From assembly GCF_000430705.1 (NCBI RefSeq), contig NZ_AUMN01000008.1:124001-188000 (forward strand): a DNA stretch of 64,000 nt, written 5' to 3'. The stretch is from Arthrobacter castelli DSM 16402 (lineage in GTDB: Bacteria > Actinomycetota > Actinomycetes > Actinomycetales > Micrococcaceae). The number at the start of each line of letters is the position of its first letter. Within the stretch, counting starts at the first letter, position 1. A model generated the notes under the pieces. It ran no database searches and had not been told where the DNA came from. It saw nothing but the letters and a program-made list of their open reading frames with translations. Positions 35,683-43,373 of this stretch are shown here, piece by piece. A program made the translations under genes and the position numbers.

Positions 35683-36896
35683 ACCGGCCGCGCGACCGAG
35701 CGGCACGGCATCGCGGGAGCGCCTCGTTCGCCGGTGGGGAGCCGGCCGGCGATGACCGGTTGGTCTCCGCGGTGCGCGAATCCGTGATGTCGGAGGCAGG
35801 GCCGGTGACCGCCTCCCGGGTGGCCGAAGCCGTCCAGTCCACCGGCCGGTTGCTGGGAACGGCCGGCACTTTGGACGCCGTGGAGAGGATCCGGGCCGAG
35901 CTGGCTGGACTCGGTCCGCTGCAGCCGCTGGTGAAGGATCCGGCGGTCACCGATATCTTTGTCAATGGTGCCGATTCGGTCTGGGTGGACCGGGGCGCGG
36001 GCGCCGAACCCGCTGAAACGGCGTTTGCCAATGAATCGCAGGTCAGGGCGCTGGCAACCCGCCTGGTGGCGGCGGGCGGACGACGGCTCGATGACGGTTC
36101 ACCGTGCGCAGACGTCCGGCTGGACGGCGGTTACCGGATCCATGCCGTGCTGCCTCCCATCTCGACGGCGGGCGTGCTGCTTTCGGTCAGGATCGGGCGC
36201 ACGGAGGTTTTCAGCCTTCAGGAGCTGACCGCGGCAGGAACCCTGAGCCCGGGCATGGCGGCGTTACTGGAGAGCATCATCGCGGGGCGGTTGAACTTCC
36301 TGATCAGCGGGGCGACCGGCTCCGGCAAGACGACGCTGTTGTCCTCAATGCTCAGCCTGTGCGGCACCACCGACCGCCTGGTGCTGATCGAGGATGCTGC
36401 CGAGCTCAATCCGGTCCACTCGCATGTTGTGGGGATGCAGAGTCGCCACGGGAACCTTGAAGGCACCGGCATCGTGGATCTGGCCGAGCTGGTGCGGCAG
36501 GCGTTGCGGATGCGCCCGGACCGGCTGATTGTTGGCGAATGCCGGGGAGCAGAGGTCCGCGAACTGTTGACCGCTATGAACACCGGGCATTCGGGCGGCG
36601 GTGGCACCATCCACGCCAACACCGCTTCATCCGTTCCGGCCCGGCTCGCCGCCCTGGGGGCCTTGGCAGGCATGAGCCGGGAGACGGTGGGTCTGCAAAC
36701 GCTCAGCGCGGTGGATGCGATCATCCATGTGGAGCGGTCCAGCGCAGGCCGAAGGATCGGCGAGGTGGCCGTGCTTGACGACGACGGCAACGGTGGCGTC
36801 GTTGTCCGAAAGGCCGCGGTGGCCGGGGATGGGAACGAGTTGGTGCGCGCCGGCGCGTGGGAGGACTTGCAGGCCAGGATCGGGCGGGTGGCATGA
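35679..36896 (+). CDS. tadA: TadA/CpaF-type secretion ATPase
   Basis: The 405-residue ATPase powers Tad pilus assembly at the membrane. An N-terminal helical domain precedes the VirB11-like ATPase with Walker A GATGSGKTTLLS near 211, the Asp box FVNGADSVWVDRG, VLIEDAAELNP, and a Walker B/His-box region LIVGECRGAEVRE and GGGGTIHANT. It matches the helicase/secretion neighbourhood ATPase family (Rv3659c). It overlaps the CpaE-like gene and the TadB gene by four bases each. Confidence 0.92.
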   Translation: MNRPRDRAARHRGSASFAGGEPAGDDRLVSAVRESVMSEAGPVTASRVAEAVQSTGRLLGTAGTLDAVERIRAELAGLGPLQPLVKDPAVTDIFVNGADSVWVDRGAGAEPAETAFANESQVRALATRLVAAGGRRLDDGSPCADVRLDGGYRIHAVLPPISTAGVLLSVRIGRTEVFSLQELTAAGTLSPGMAALLESIIAGRLNFLISGATGSGKTTLLSSMLSLCGTTDRLVLIEDAAELNPVHSHVVGMQSRHGNLEGTGIVDLAELVRQALRMRPDRLIVGECRGAEVRELLTAMNTGHSGGGGTIHANTASSVPARLAALGALAGMSRETVGLQTLSAVDAIIHVERSSAGRRIGEVAVLDDDGNGGVVVRKAAVAGDGNELVRAGAWEDLQARIGRVA

Positions 36897-37756
36897 CGAC
36901 AGCGTTGTTGACCACGATGCTGCTGGCGATCGCGTGCGCGCTGTTGTTGGGTTCGGGTCCTTTGCACCGATTTGCGCCCCGGCCGGCTCCCGACGGCGAG
37001 CCAATTCACCGGCGTATCACCCGCCGCAGCCGGCGGCAGAGAGGCCAGGGCTCCGGTCTTCGTGCTGCCGTCCGCCGCCTCGCTGGTGCGTGGCTGCCTG
37101 CGGCGCCGGCATCGGGCGACGCCGATCCGTGGCTGATGCCCATGCTGGTTCACCAGCTGGCCTCGCTGCTCGAAGCGGGACGATCACCGCAGGTGGTGTG
37201 GGCGGAGGCTGCGGCCTCTTACGTCCGCTACCGGGAATCCGCCGGTGATGCGAAGGCCGGATCGTTCGATCCGGACACGGACCGGCTTTTGGCGGTGTTG
37301 CGTGCGGCGGACCGCTCGGCTGCCTTGGGCCACGGCGTCGCTCCGGTGCTGCGCAGCTATGGCAGGGACGCGGTACCGGGCAAGAGCAGGGGCGGCCCCC
37401 GGGAACGCAGAATGTCGCGCATCTGGGCCGATCTGGCGGCCTGCTGGGATGTGGCCGAACTCAGTGGTGCACCGCTGTCACGATTGTTAAGCCGCTACGC
37501 GGGTGCGCTGGAGGCGGAGCTCGATGCCGACGCCGCACGGCAAACAGCCCTGGCCGGCCCACGTGCGACGGTCAAGCTGTTGGCCTGGCTTCCGGTGTTC
37601 GGCCTCGGACTGGGACTACTGATGGGCGTTGACCCGGTGGGAATCCTGTTCGGCACGCCGGTTGGGCTCGCCGCGTTCGCCGCCGGCACCGTGCTGATGG
37701 TGGCCGGCCGCTTCTGGTCACATCGGATGGTGGCCGCTGCCGAGGAGCTTTCGTGA
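36893..37756 (+). CDS. tadB: TadB-like type II secretion F-domain membrane protein
   Basis: The 287-residue product begins with a membrane helix (MTTALLTTMLLAIACALLLG), then a basic cytoplasmic stretch, a T2SSF helical region with LVHQLASLLEAGRSPQVVW at about 80-98, and two C-terminal helices around 235-275. It forms the inner-membrane platform of the Tad pilus with TadC. The ATG at 36893 overlaps the tadA stop; the earlier start in that frame falls within tadA. The central part of the F domain is lengthened by about 35 Arg/Gly-rich residues. Confidence 0.82.
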   Translation: MTTALLTTMLLAIACALLLGSGPLHRFAPRPAPDGEPIHRRITRRSRRQRGQGSGLRAAVRRLAGAWLPAAPASGDADPWLMPMLVHQLASLLEAGRSPQVVWAEAAASYVRYRESAGDAKAGSFDPDTDRLLAVLRAADRSAALGHGVAPVLRSYGRDAVPGKSRGGPRERRMSRIWADLAACWDVAELSGAPLSRLLSRYAGALEAELDADAARQTALAGPRATVKLLAWLPVFGLGLGLLMGVDPVGILFGTPVGLAAFAAGTVLMVAGRFWSHRMVAAAEELS

Positions 37757-38373
37757 TGCCATGGCTGACGGCACCGGCGATGATGACCATGACAATAGTG
37801 TTGCTGCTGGGCCTGGCCGCCCTTCTCCTGATACGCCAGCGCGACCGGTGGCGGGAGCTGGAGGTTGCGGCACAGCCATCCGATCACGATGCACGTGGTC
37901 AATCCATGGATCGGACGCCGCAGCAGGCAACCGACGTCCTGGACGCGCCTGTGCTGCTGGAACTGGCCGCAGCCATGCTCGATGCGGGAGCTTCGCTCGA
38001 ACACGCGTTGGAAGTCCTCGGCGAAGTAAGCGGCGGGCGGGCCGGCAACAGCTTACGCACGGTGGTCTCCGCGTTGCGTCTGGGCGCAAGTTGGAACCAA
38101 GCCTGGGAAGCTGCACGTGCGACCGGTCCTCAACTAGTGCTCGCTCAACTCCAGAGCGCGTTGAGTTTTGCCGCTGCGACCGGTGCGCCGTCGTCGGCCT
38201 TGTTGTCGGCTCAGGCCCAACAATTGCGACGGCGCAGCCACAGGGAAGCTGAGCAGCGGGCGGCGGCACTGGGCGTGAAGCTGGTGCTGCCCATGGGGAC
38301 ATGTTCCCTTCCCGCCTTCGTGTGCATTGGAGTCCTGCCCGTATTGCTGGCCCTGCTGCCGGCCCTGGGGTAG
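37753..38373 (+). CDS. tadC: TadC-like type II secretion F-domain membrane protein
   Basis: The 206-residue protein has an N-terminal helix (about 10-27), a T2SSF region with PVLLELAAAMLDAGASLEHAL, and a hydrophobic C-terminal pair around 175-205. It is shorter than typical TadC but fits the Rv3657c-type member of these clusters. GTG 37753 and ATG 37756 are both possible; they overlap the tadB stop, so initiation is coupled. It is probably the second platform subunit. Confidence 0.78.
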   Translation: MMPWLTAPAMMTMTIVLLLGLAALLLIRQRDRWRELEVAAQPSDHDARGQSMDRTPQQATDVLDAPVLLELAAAMLDAGASLEHALEVLGEVSGGRAGNSLRTVVSALRLGASWNQAWEAARATGPQLVLAQLQSALSFAAATGAPSSALLSAQAQQLRRRSHREAEQRAAALGVKLVLPMGTCSLPAFVCIGVLPVLLALLPALG

Positions 38374-38507
38374 GGAGTTGACCTCCACAAGCAGGGCAGG
38401 TGTCCATGTCATCCACTTACGGCATCGCGGCTCTGTTTTCGTGATCCGCCGGGCGGCAAGCTCTAATCAACCGCTGGTTCTGGCGGTCATGAACGAGAGG
38501 AAAAAGG

Positions 38508-38957
38508 ATGTCACTGTCATATCGAAAAGCACGCACCGTCGGACCGGCCCCGGGACCGGACAGCCGTACGGCGGGTCCGGGCCGCGCCACTGCATACCGC
38601 CTGGTCGCCTCCGGCGAGGCGGCGCCGCTGGGTGCTGCGGCAGCTTCAACTGCCGAGCCGGAACCGGTATTCGGAACACCGGACGAGGCCGTCCATGAGC
38701 CCGGTGACACCGTCCGCAGTCGCTGGGACAACGTCGTCGAACTGTTCCCCGGGGCATCAGTTCCGGCGGCAAAGCAGGGCCGTCGGGACTGGGTGAGCAG
38801 GTTCAGGTACGCGGAAGCCGGAATGGCTACGGCTGAGTATGCCATCGCAACGCTCGCCGCCGTGGGCTTCGCCGGATTGCTGGTGGTTATCCTCCGAAGC
38901 GATGAGGTCAGGGGCTTTCTGATGACCATCATCGAGCAGGCCCTGACACTGGGCTGA
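38508..38957 (+). CDS. Flp-type pilin (DUF4244) with unusually long N-terminal extension
   Basis: The 149-residue protein ends in a class III prepilin core. After Gly105 comes MATAEYAIATLAAVGFAGLLV, with Glu at +5 of the predicted mature chain and a hydrophobic helix, then a short polar tail. The prepilin peptidase would cut at Gly105/Met106 and leave a 44-residue pilin. The 105-residue leader is rich in Pro, Gly, Ala, Ser and Glu with no helix predicted by eye, whereas Flp leaders usually have fewer than 30 residues. A strong GAGAGG seven bases before the ATG supports the long start. It follows tadC by 134 bases and is followed closely by tadE. Confidence 0.82.
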   Translation: MSLSYRKARTVGPAPGPDSRTAGPGRATAYRLVASGEAAPLGAAAASTAEPEPVFGTPDEAVHEPGDTVRSRWDNVVELFPGASVPAAKQGRRDWVSRFRYAEAGMATAEYAIATLAAVGFAGLLVVILRSDEVRGFLMTIIEQALTLG

Positions 38958-38968
38958 GGAGCCGACTG

Positions 38969-39466
38969 ATGCGCAAGCACCGGACATCTCAGGTCGGCAG
39001 CGTCACGGCCGAATTGGCGGTGACGCTGCCTGCCCTGACCGCCATACTGGCACTGTTGCTCGTGGGCGCGGTGGTTGGAGTGACCCAGCTGCGGCTTGAG
39101 GAAGCTGCCCGGGCCGGGGCCCGGGCAGCGGCCCGGGGCGAACCTGCCACAGTCGTTGTTTCCACCGCTCAGCGAATCGCCGGTCCGGGCGCTGACGTGG
39201 ACGTCGCCGAATCCGGTCGTTGGGCCCGCGTGCGGGTGAGCGGAACGGTTGAGGGACCGCTGGCGGACTTGGTCTCCTGGCCATTGGTCGCTGACGCGGC
39301 CGCCAAACGTGAGACGTCCTGGAGCGCACCGGGCGGTTCAACCCCGGGCGGTTCAATCCCGCCCGATGAAGTCGCCCCGCCCGGCGAATCCATCTCGTCC
39401 AACGTCGCTGCTGCGCAACTGCGGCCGCAGGGGCCGGCCGGTCCGTTGAGGGGAAACACCTCCTGA
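38969..39466 (+). CDS. tadE: TadE-like minor pilin
   Basis: The 165-residue protein has a prepilin-like N-terminus. GSVTAELAVTLPALTAILALLLVG has the cut after Gly10, Glu at +5 and one hydrophobic helix, typical of TadE. A short helix (RLEEAARAGARAAARGE) follows, then a Pro/Gly/Ser-rich C-terminal tail of about 50 residues. TadE proteins are minor pilins processed by the same peptidase. It begins 11 bases after the pilin gene and its TGA overlaps the next ATG. Confidence 0.85.
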   Translation: MRKHRTSQVGSVTAELAVTLPALTAILALLLVGAVVGVTQLRLEEAARAGARAAARGEPATVVVSTAQRIAGPGADVDVAESGRWARVRVSGTVEGPLADLVSWPLVADAAAKRETSWSAPGGSTPGGSIPPDEVAPPGESISSNVAAAQLRPQGPAGPLRGNTS

Positions 39467-39846
39467 TGAACACCGATTCGGCGGAGCGCGGATCAGGAAC
39501 GGTGCTCGGCGCCGCACTTGCCCTGGTCCTGATCACCCTGTTGGCCGCATTAATGATGGTGGTGCAGGCGGCTGTGGGCGCGGGACGGACCGCTGCGGCA
39601 GCAGATTTGGCGGCGCTCGCAGCGGCCGATGCGGCCCGGGGCCTTACCACGGGGGATCCATGCTCGATTGCGCGTACTGTCACAGCGAAGAACGACGTCG
39701 AGCTCATCGAGTGCAACGTGGTGAATGGTGTCATCGTCGACATCACAACCGGCCTTCAACTCCCTCCTCCCTGGGGCCGGGCCACCGGCCGGTCCCGGGC
39801 CGGGCCGCCACCGGAGGGACGCGGGCTTCCACCTCAGCTGGAATGA
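39466..39846 (+). CDS. TadE/TadG-like pilus-associated protein (helicase/secretion neighbourhood type)
   Basis: This 126-residue protein has an N-terminal helix (GSGTVLGAALALVLITLLAALMMV), a segment AGRTAAAADLAALAAADAARG, and two cysteines about 17 residues apart (GDPCSIART and ELIECNVVNG), which may form a disulfide outside the cell. The tail is Pro/Arg-rich. It matches the Rv3654c-type protein that ends these clusters. It starts within the tadE stop codon (TGATG), so it is co-translated. Confidence 0.8.
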   Translation: MNTDSAERGSGTVLGAALALVLITLLAALMMVVQAAVGAGRTAAAADLAALAAADAARGLTTGDPCSIARTVTAKNDVELIECNVVNGVIVDITTGLQLPPPWGRATGRSRAGPPPEGRGLPPQLE

Positions 39847-40037
39847 ACTATACCGTTGGAAACGCACCGCATGGGAGATGGGACCGGGCATGGAGACTGA
39901 GGCATGACGGAGTGGGACGAAATTACCGGCGGCATCGGGGTGGTCCTCGGCGGTGATCAGCGCGCGGGAAGGCGCTGTTGATATGCGGCATGAGACACGT
40001 CTGATCTGGTCCCCGGTCTTGCTTAATCAGTCCTAAT

Positions 40038-41645
40038 CTAATCGGCTCGTGTTTCCCACCAGAGGCAGAAAGCGCTGGATCCGGCCTGGACCAGGTATAG
40101 CCACCATGGAGTGGTGCCGGAGATCAAGGTAGCGAGGGCAGGCAACATAGCGAGGACCGCGAAGTCCGGTCCGCGCGTGAAGCTGGTTTCGACGCCCGCG
40201 GGCATCAGCATGTAGCGGGAGCTACCACCCAGCGTTGTCCAGTCGGGGCTGGGCTGAAACGCGCCGCGAATGGCTGCTCCAGCCAATCCGAGGCCGGCCA
40301 GCAGACCAAGCACCGGCAGTTCAAAGTTACCCGGTCCCATGACGGCGAGCAGGCCGAAAGAAATCAGCCCCCATACGGTCAGGCAGACGACGGGAACCAC
40401 GGCATGTGCTCGCCGTGTCTGAACCGGAGTCAGTGGCAGCACACCGTCCAGCACTGGCTTATCGGCATGGGCGCGGGCAACGACCGCGCTGGTGGATGCA
40501 GCCGTCCAGCCACAGAGCAATAATACGGCGGCCATGACGACGGCGCTGCCCACACCGGTGATGCAACCAACGGCGGCCGGGGCCAGTGCCAACAGCAAAA
40601 CGTTGCGTACTTTCCCCGGCGCGCGGAGGAAGGCCACGAGGTCGGCTCGAACCAACACAGCGAAGGCCGACGCAGGTCGTTGTCCGGAGAGTCGGAATCT
40701 CCGGCTCGTTGCATCAGACTTCAGCGCGTGTCTCATCTCCCTGAAGTCACCAAAATAGAACGCTCCGGCGGTATGTCCAGATATGCCGCCGCTGGCGGTC
40801 AGTTCGGAGTTCGACAGCCGGTTGAGCAATATGGACATGGCACAGACGCCCGCTAGGACCGCTCCGACAGCAACCCATACCGGCCACATCGCGCCATGGA
40901 CCACAACCAGCGGCCAGCCGGAGGGAAGCAGCAGCAGAACCTGGGTTGGTATCCCGCCTAGAATTTCATCGCGCAGACTGTCGGCTGTCAGCAGAGGCAA
41001 CAGCAGGACCAGCAGGCCCGCGATAATGACGACGCCAGCGACACGGGCAGCAGCATTCTTGCAGCCGGCGACCTGCACCAACGCCGCCACCAGGAAAACG
41101 GCTGTCCCCATGGCAGCTGCCGTAGCGCTGCCCAGCAGGACGGAGCCCATGCCATGGACAGGCCCGGCCAGCGCGGCGATGGGCGCAAAAACAAGGCCAA
41201 CCGCGGCTGCGGTCTTGACCATCTTGCCTGTTGCGGGCAGGGCCAGGGCCCTGCGGCGGTCGATCGGCAGCCTTAACCACCAGTAGCCTTGAGCGGCGGT
41301 GGCCGACACCGGGCCGAGACGTAGCAACAGTGCGAACCCGCCTGCGGCCACCATCAATAGGACGATGGCCAGAGCAGTCTGTGTGGGAACCTGTGCGAAC
41401 CGGTCTGAGACGACCGGCCTGGTCAGTACCGATCCTGGGGTGACCAGAAGTTCTTCACGAATGCCGTGGAGCAGGCCGCCGGCGTAGGCAAGCACCACAA
41501 CTGCCCCCAGCAAAGCCTGGTAGACGCCGGCAAAGACGCTCCATCGGCTCTCGACGGGGTGCCGTGCCGCGGCCACACGGGAAAACGACGATGGATTGAA
41601 GCGGACACTTCGCTCGGTCTCGGCTGAGGTTGGAACCCCCTTCAC
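40038..41645 (-). CDS. ABC transporter permease, DUF6297-like multi-helix protein
   Basis: The 535-residue integral membrane protein has about 12 hydrophobic segments and little soluble sequence. It overlaps the upstream ATP-binding gene by four bases, so the two form one importer or exporter. The conserved-looking segments QGYWWLRLPIDRRRALALP and LDGVLPLTPVQTRRAHAVVP resemble the inter-helix loops of permeases whose helices are duplicated. The substrate is unknown. It resembles the family annotated DUF6297; I am moderately sure. Confidence 0.7.
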   Translation of the reverse strand: MKGVPTSAETERSVRFNPSSFSRVAAARHPVESRWSVFAGVYQALLGAVVVLAYAGGLLHGIREELLVTPGSVLTRPVVSDRFAQVPTQTALAIVLLMVAAGGFALLLRLGPVSATAAQGYWWLRLPIDRRRALALPATGKMVKTAAAVGLVFAPIAALAGPVHGMGSVLLGSATAAAMGTAVFLVAALVQVAGCKNAAARVAGVVIIAGLLVLLLPLLTADSLRDEILGGIPTQVLLLLPSGWPLVVVHGAMWPVWVAVGAVLAGVCAMSILLNRLSNSELTASGGISGHTAGAFYFGDFREMRHALKSDATSRRFRLSGQRPASAFAVLVRADLVAFLRAPGKVRNVLLLALAPAAVGCITGVGSAVVMAAVLLLCGWTAASTSAVVARAHADKPVLDGVLPLTPVQTRRAHAVVPVVCLTVWGLISFGLLAVMGPGNFELPVLGLLAGLGLAGAAIRGAFQPSPDWTTLGGSSRYMLMPAGVETSFTRGPDFAVLAMLPALATLISGTTPWWLYLVQAGSSAFCLWWETRAD

Positions 41646-42340
41646 CCGGAAATCACCTCGGCGGCGCGTTCGGGTGCCACGAAAGCCATATCGTCGTCAT
41701 CCAACAGCACGCAACGATCTGCAACGGCAGAGAGCAACAGTGGGTCATGGGTTGCCAGCAGGATGCCCGCCCCCGCTGTGCCACTCTGGACTAGTCGCTC
41801 GGCCAAGCGGCGGCGCATCGTCTGGTCGAGTCGCTGTTCCGGTTCATCCAGCACCAGAAGTGTGAAAGGGCGCACGAAGGCCGAGGCGAGCAGGAGCCGT
41901 CGTCGTTGGCCGGAGGAGAGCGAGTGGGGAAAAGCTTCGCCGTGGCTGGTCAGTCCGAAGAATTCGAGTTCATTGTCGACGGCGGAGGACGCATCCTCGC
42001 GCCCGTGTCCGAGTGCGGTCGTCAACAGATGCTCGCCGGCGGTCAAGGCGGGGAAAAAAGCGTCATCGTCGAAGACGGCGGCTACGCTGCGACGGTAGCG
42101 CAGACTGCGTTCATCCACCGATGCGCCGTCCATTTGGACAGTGCCTCCGACGGGTTTCTGACGGCCGCTGAGTGTCCTTAAGAGTGTGGACTTGCCACTC
42201 CCATTCGCTCCGGCCAGGGCCAGCGCCTTCCCTGACTGCAGTTCAACACTGAGCACGCCACACACCGCGGTGCCGTCATAGCCAGCCAGCAGCGCATCGG
42301 ATTCCAACAGCGGAGCGTGGCGCTGAGGCGTCGATCCCAT
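41642..42340 (-). CDS. ABC transporter ATP-binding protein
   Basis: The 232-residue ATPase domain has Walker A GANGSGKST (about 43-51), Q-loop region DDDAFFPALT, signature LSSGQRRR, Walker B LLVLDEPEQRLD and H-loop THDP. The signature has Ser for the first Gly of LSGGQ. It is paired with the downstream permease by a four-base overlap. The ATG at 42340 has AGGGGA 4-5 bases upstream. A TTAGCCTAACC half-site resembling an iron box arm lies about 40 bases upstream. Confidence 0.88.
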   Translation of the reverse strand: MGSTPQRHAPLLESDALLAGYDGTAVCGVLSVELQSGKALALAGANGSGKSTLLRTLSGRQKPVGGTVQMDGASVDERSLRYRRSVAAVFDDDAFFPALTAGEHLLTTALGHGREDASSAVDNELEFFGLTSHGEAFPHSLSSGQRRRLLLASAFVRPFTLLVLDEPEQRLDQTMRRRLAERLVQSGTAGAGILLATHDPLLLSAVADRCVLLDDDDMAFVAPERAAEVISG

Positions 42341-42378
42341 GTTTCCCCTGGTCCTTCTTGCATACCTGTCTCTGCCTT

Positions 42379-42389
42379 TTAGCCTAACC
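42379..42389. promoter_or_regulatory. Possible iron-box half-site upstream of the ABC ATPase gene
   Basis: TTAGCCTAACC matches 11 consecutive positions of the DtxR-family consensus, but the outer parts of the palindrome do not fit. It may be coincidence. Confidence 0.25.
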
Positions 42390-42543
42390 CGAAGTCAGGG
42401 TGGTTCCGGCGCGGAGGAGTCGGCCGGGAAATCGAGGTGAATGTCTTGGAAAGCGGCTTCACCGTGGAAGGGGAGGAAATTTCCGACGACGACGCTTCTG
42501 TCGAGGTCGTGCGCAAGCTGGAAGGCTGAAGTGCAGACCGGGC

Positions 42544-43341
42544 TCAGGAATCCGCCGGCCGCATGCCGATGATGACCGTGGCTTCAAGCTCCTGCGAAAA
42601 GACGGTCCGCGGAAGCAGACCACCGGCGGCGAACAACTCCGCCACAACGGGCGCCTGGTCGTCGCTGGCCTCAACGAGCAGGTGCCCGCCCGGGGCCAGC
42701 CACTGCGCTGCCCGGGCGGCCACCCGCCGCTGCACCTCAAGCCCGTCCGGGCCGCCGTCGAGCGTGACCTGCGGCTCATGCAGCCGGGCCTCCGGGGGCA
42801 TCATCCCGATGCTGCTGGTGGGTACGTAAGGGGTGTTGCACAGCAAGGTCCGGATACCGCCGCGCAGGGAATCGGGCAGCGGTTCGAAGAGGTCACCCTC
42901 ATAGACCCATCCGCCCAGGGGTGCCACGTTGCGGCGTGCGCAGCCGACCGCGACAGATTCGATATCGGCCGCATGAAGTTCGATGCTACCCACCGCCTCG
43001 CTCAGCGCCACGCCCAAGGCGCCGCAGCCGCAGCACAGGTCCACCACAACGTCGCCCGGCGACGTCAACTGAGCGGCCGTGTGGACGAGGAACTCCGTGC
43101 GGCGACGGGGGACGAATACCCCATCCTCAACGGCAATCCGCAGCCCGCAAAACTCGACCCATTCGAGAATGTGCTCCAACGGATATCCGGCCGTCCGAGC
43201 CTCGATCATCCGGGCGAGCTCGATGGTGCCGGCACCGGAGCCGAGAAGCAGTCGCGCCTCCTCTTCGGCGAAAACACAGCCCGCAGCGCGAAGTCTGCGC
43301 ACGGTGGTCATCTCCGAGATATCGGGTGGGACTTGCGGCAC
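42544..43341 (-). CDS. PrmC/HemK-related N5-glutamine methyltransferase, substrate unknown
   Basis: The 265-residue protein has a helical N-terminal domain and a class I SAM methyltransferase domain. SAM-binding motif I is VDLCCGCGALGVAL (about 101-114). The catalytic NPPY motif of glutamine methyltransferases reads NTPY (LLCNTPYVPTS, about 169-179). This matches the PrmC-related group annotated as putative protein-(glutamine-N5) methyltransferase rather than the true release-factor enzyme PrmC. A TAGGAC box lies 6 bases before the GTG at 43341, a weak sign of a leaderless start. The helicase gene lies upstream on the same strand, 32 bases away. Confidence 0.82.
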   Translation of the reverse strand: MPQVPPDISEMTTVRRLRAAGCVFAEEEARLLLGSGAGTIELARMIEARTAGYPLEHILEWVEFCGLRIAVEDGVFVPRRRTEFLVHTAAQLTSPGDVVVDLCCGCGALGVALSEAVGSIELHAADIESVAVGCARRNVAPLGGWVYEGDLFEPLPDSLRGGIRTLLCNTPYVPTSSIGMMPPEARLHEPQVTLDGGPDGLEVQRRVAARAAQWLAPGGHLLVEASDDQAPVVAELFAAGGLLPRTVFSQELEATVIIGMRPADS

Positions 43342-43373
43342 GGCGGCGTCCTAAGTTTTTCGGTTCAGATCGT

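Noticed and set aside
39904-39981. 25-codon frame MTEWDEITGGIGVV... between the TadG-like gene and the DUF6297 permease
   Set aside because: No SD, isolated and convergent with the permease; too short to support.
42437-42529. 30-codon GTG frame upstream of the ABC ATPase with Glu/Asp-rich sequence
   Set aside because: No convincing SD, opposite orientation to the transporter genes. A RiPP precursor was considered but no leader motif, core pattern or maturation enzyme supports it.
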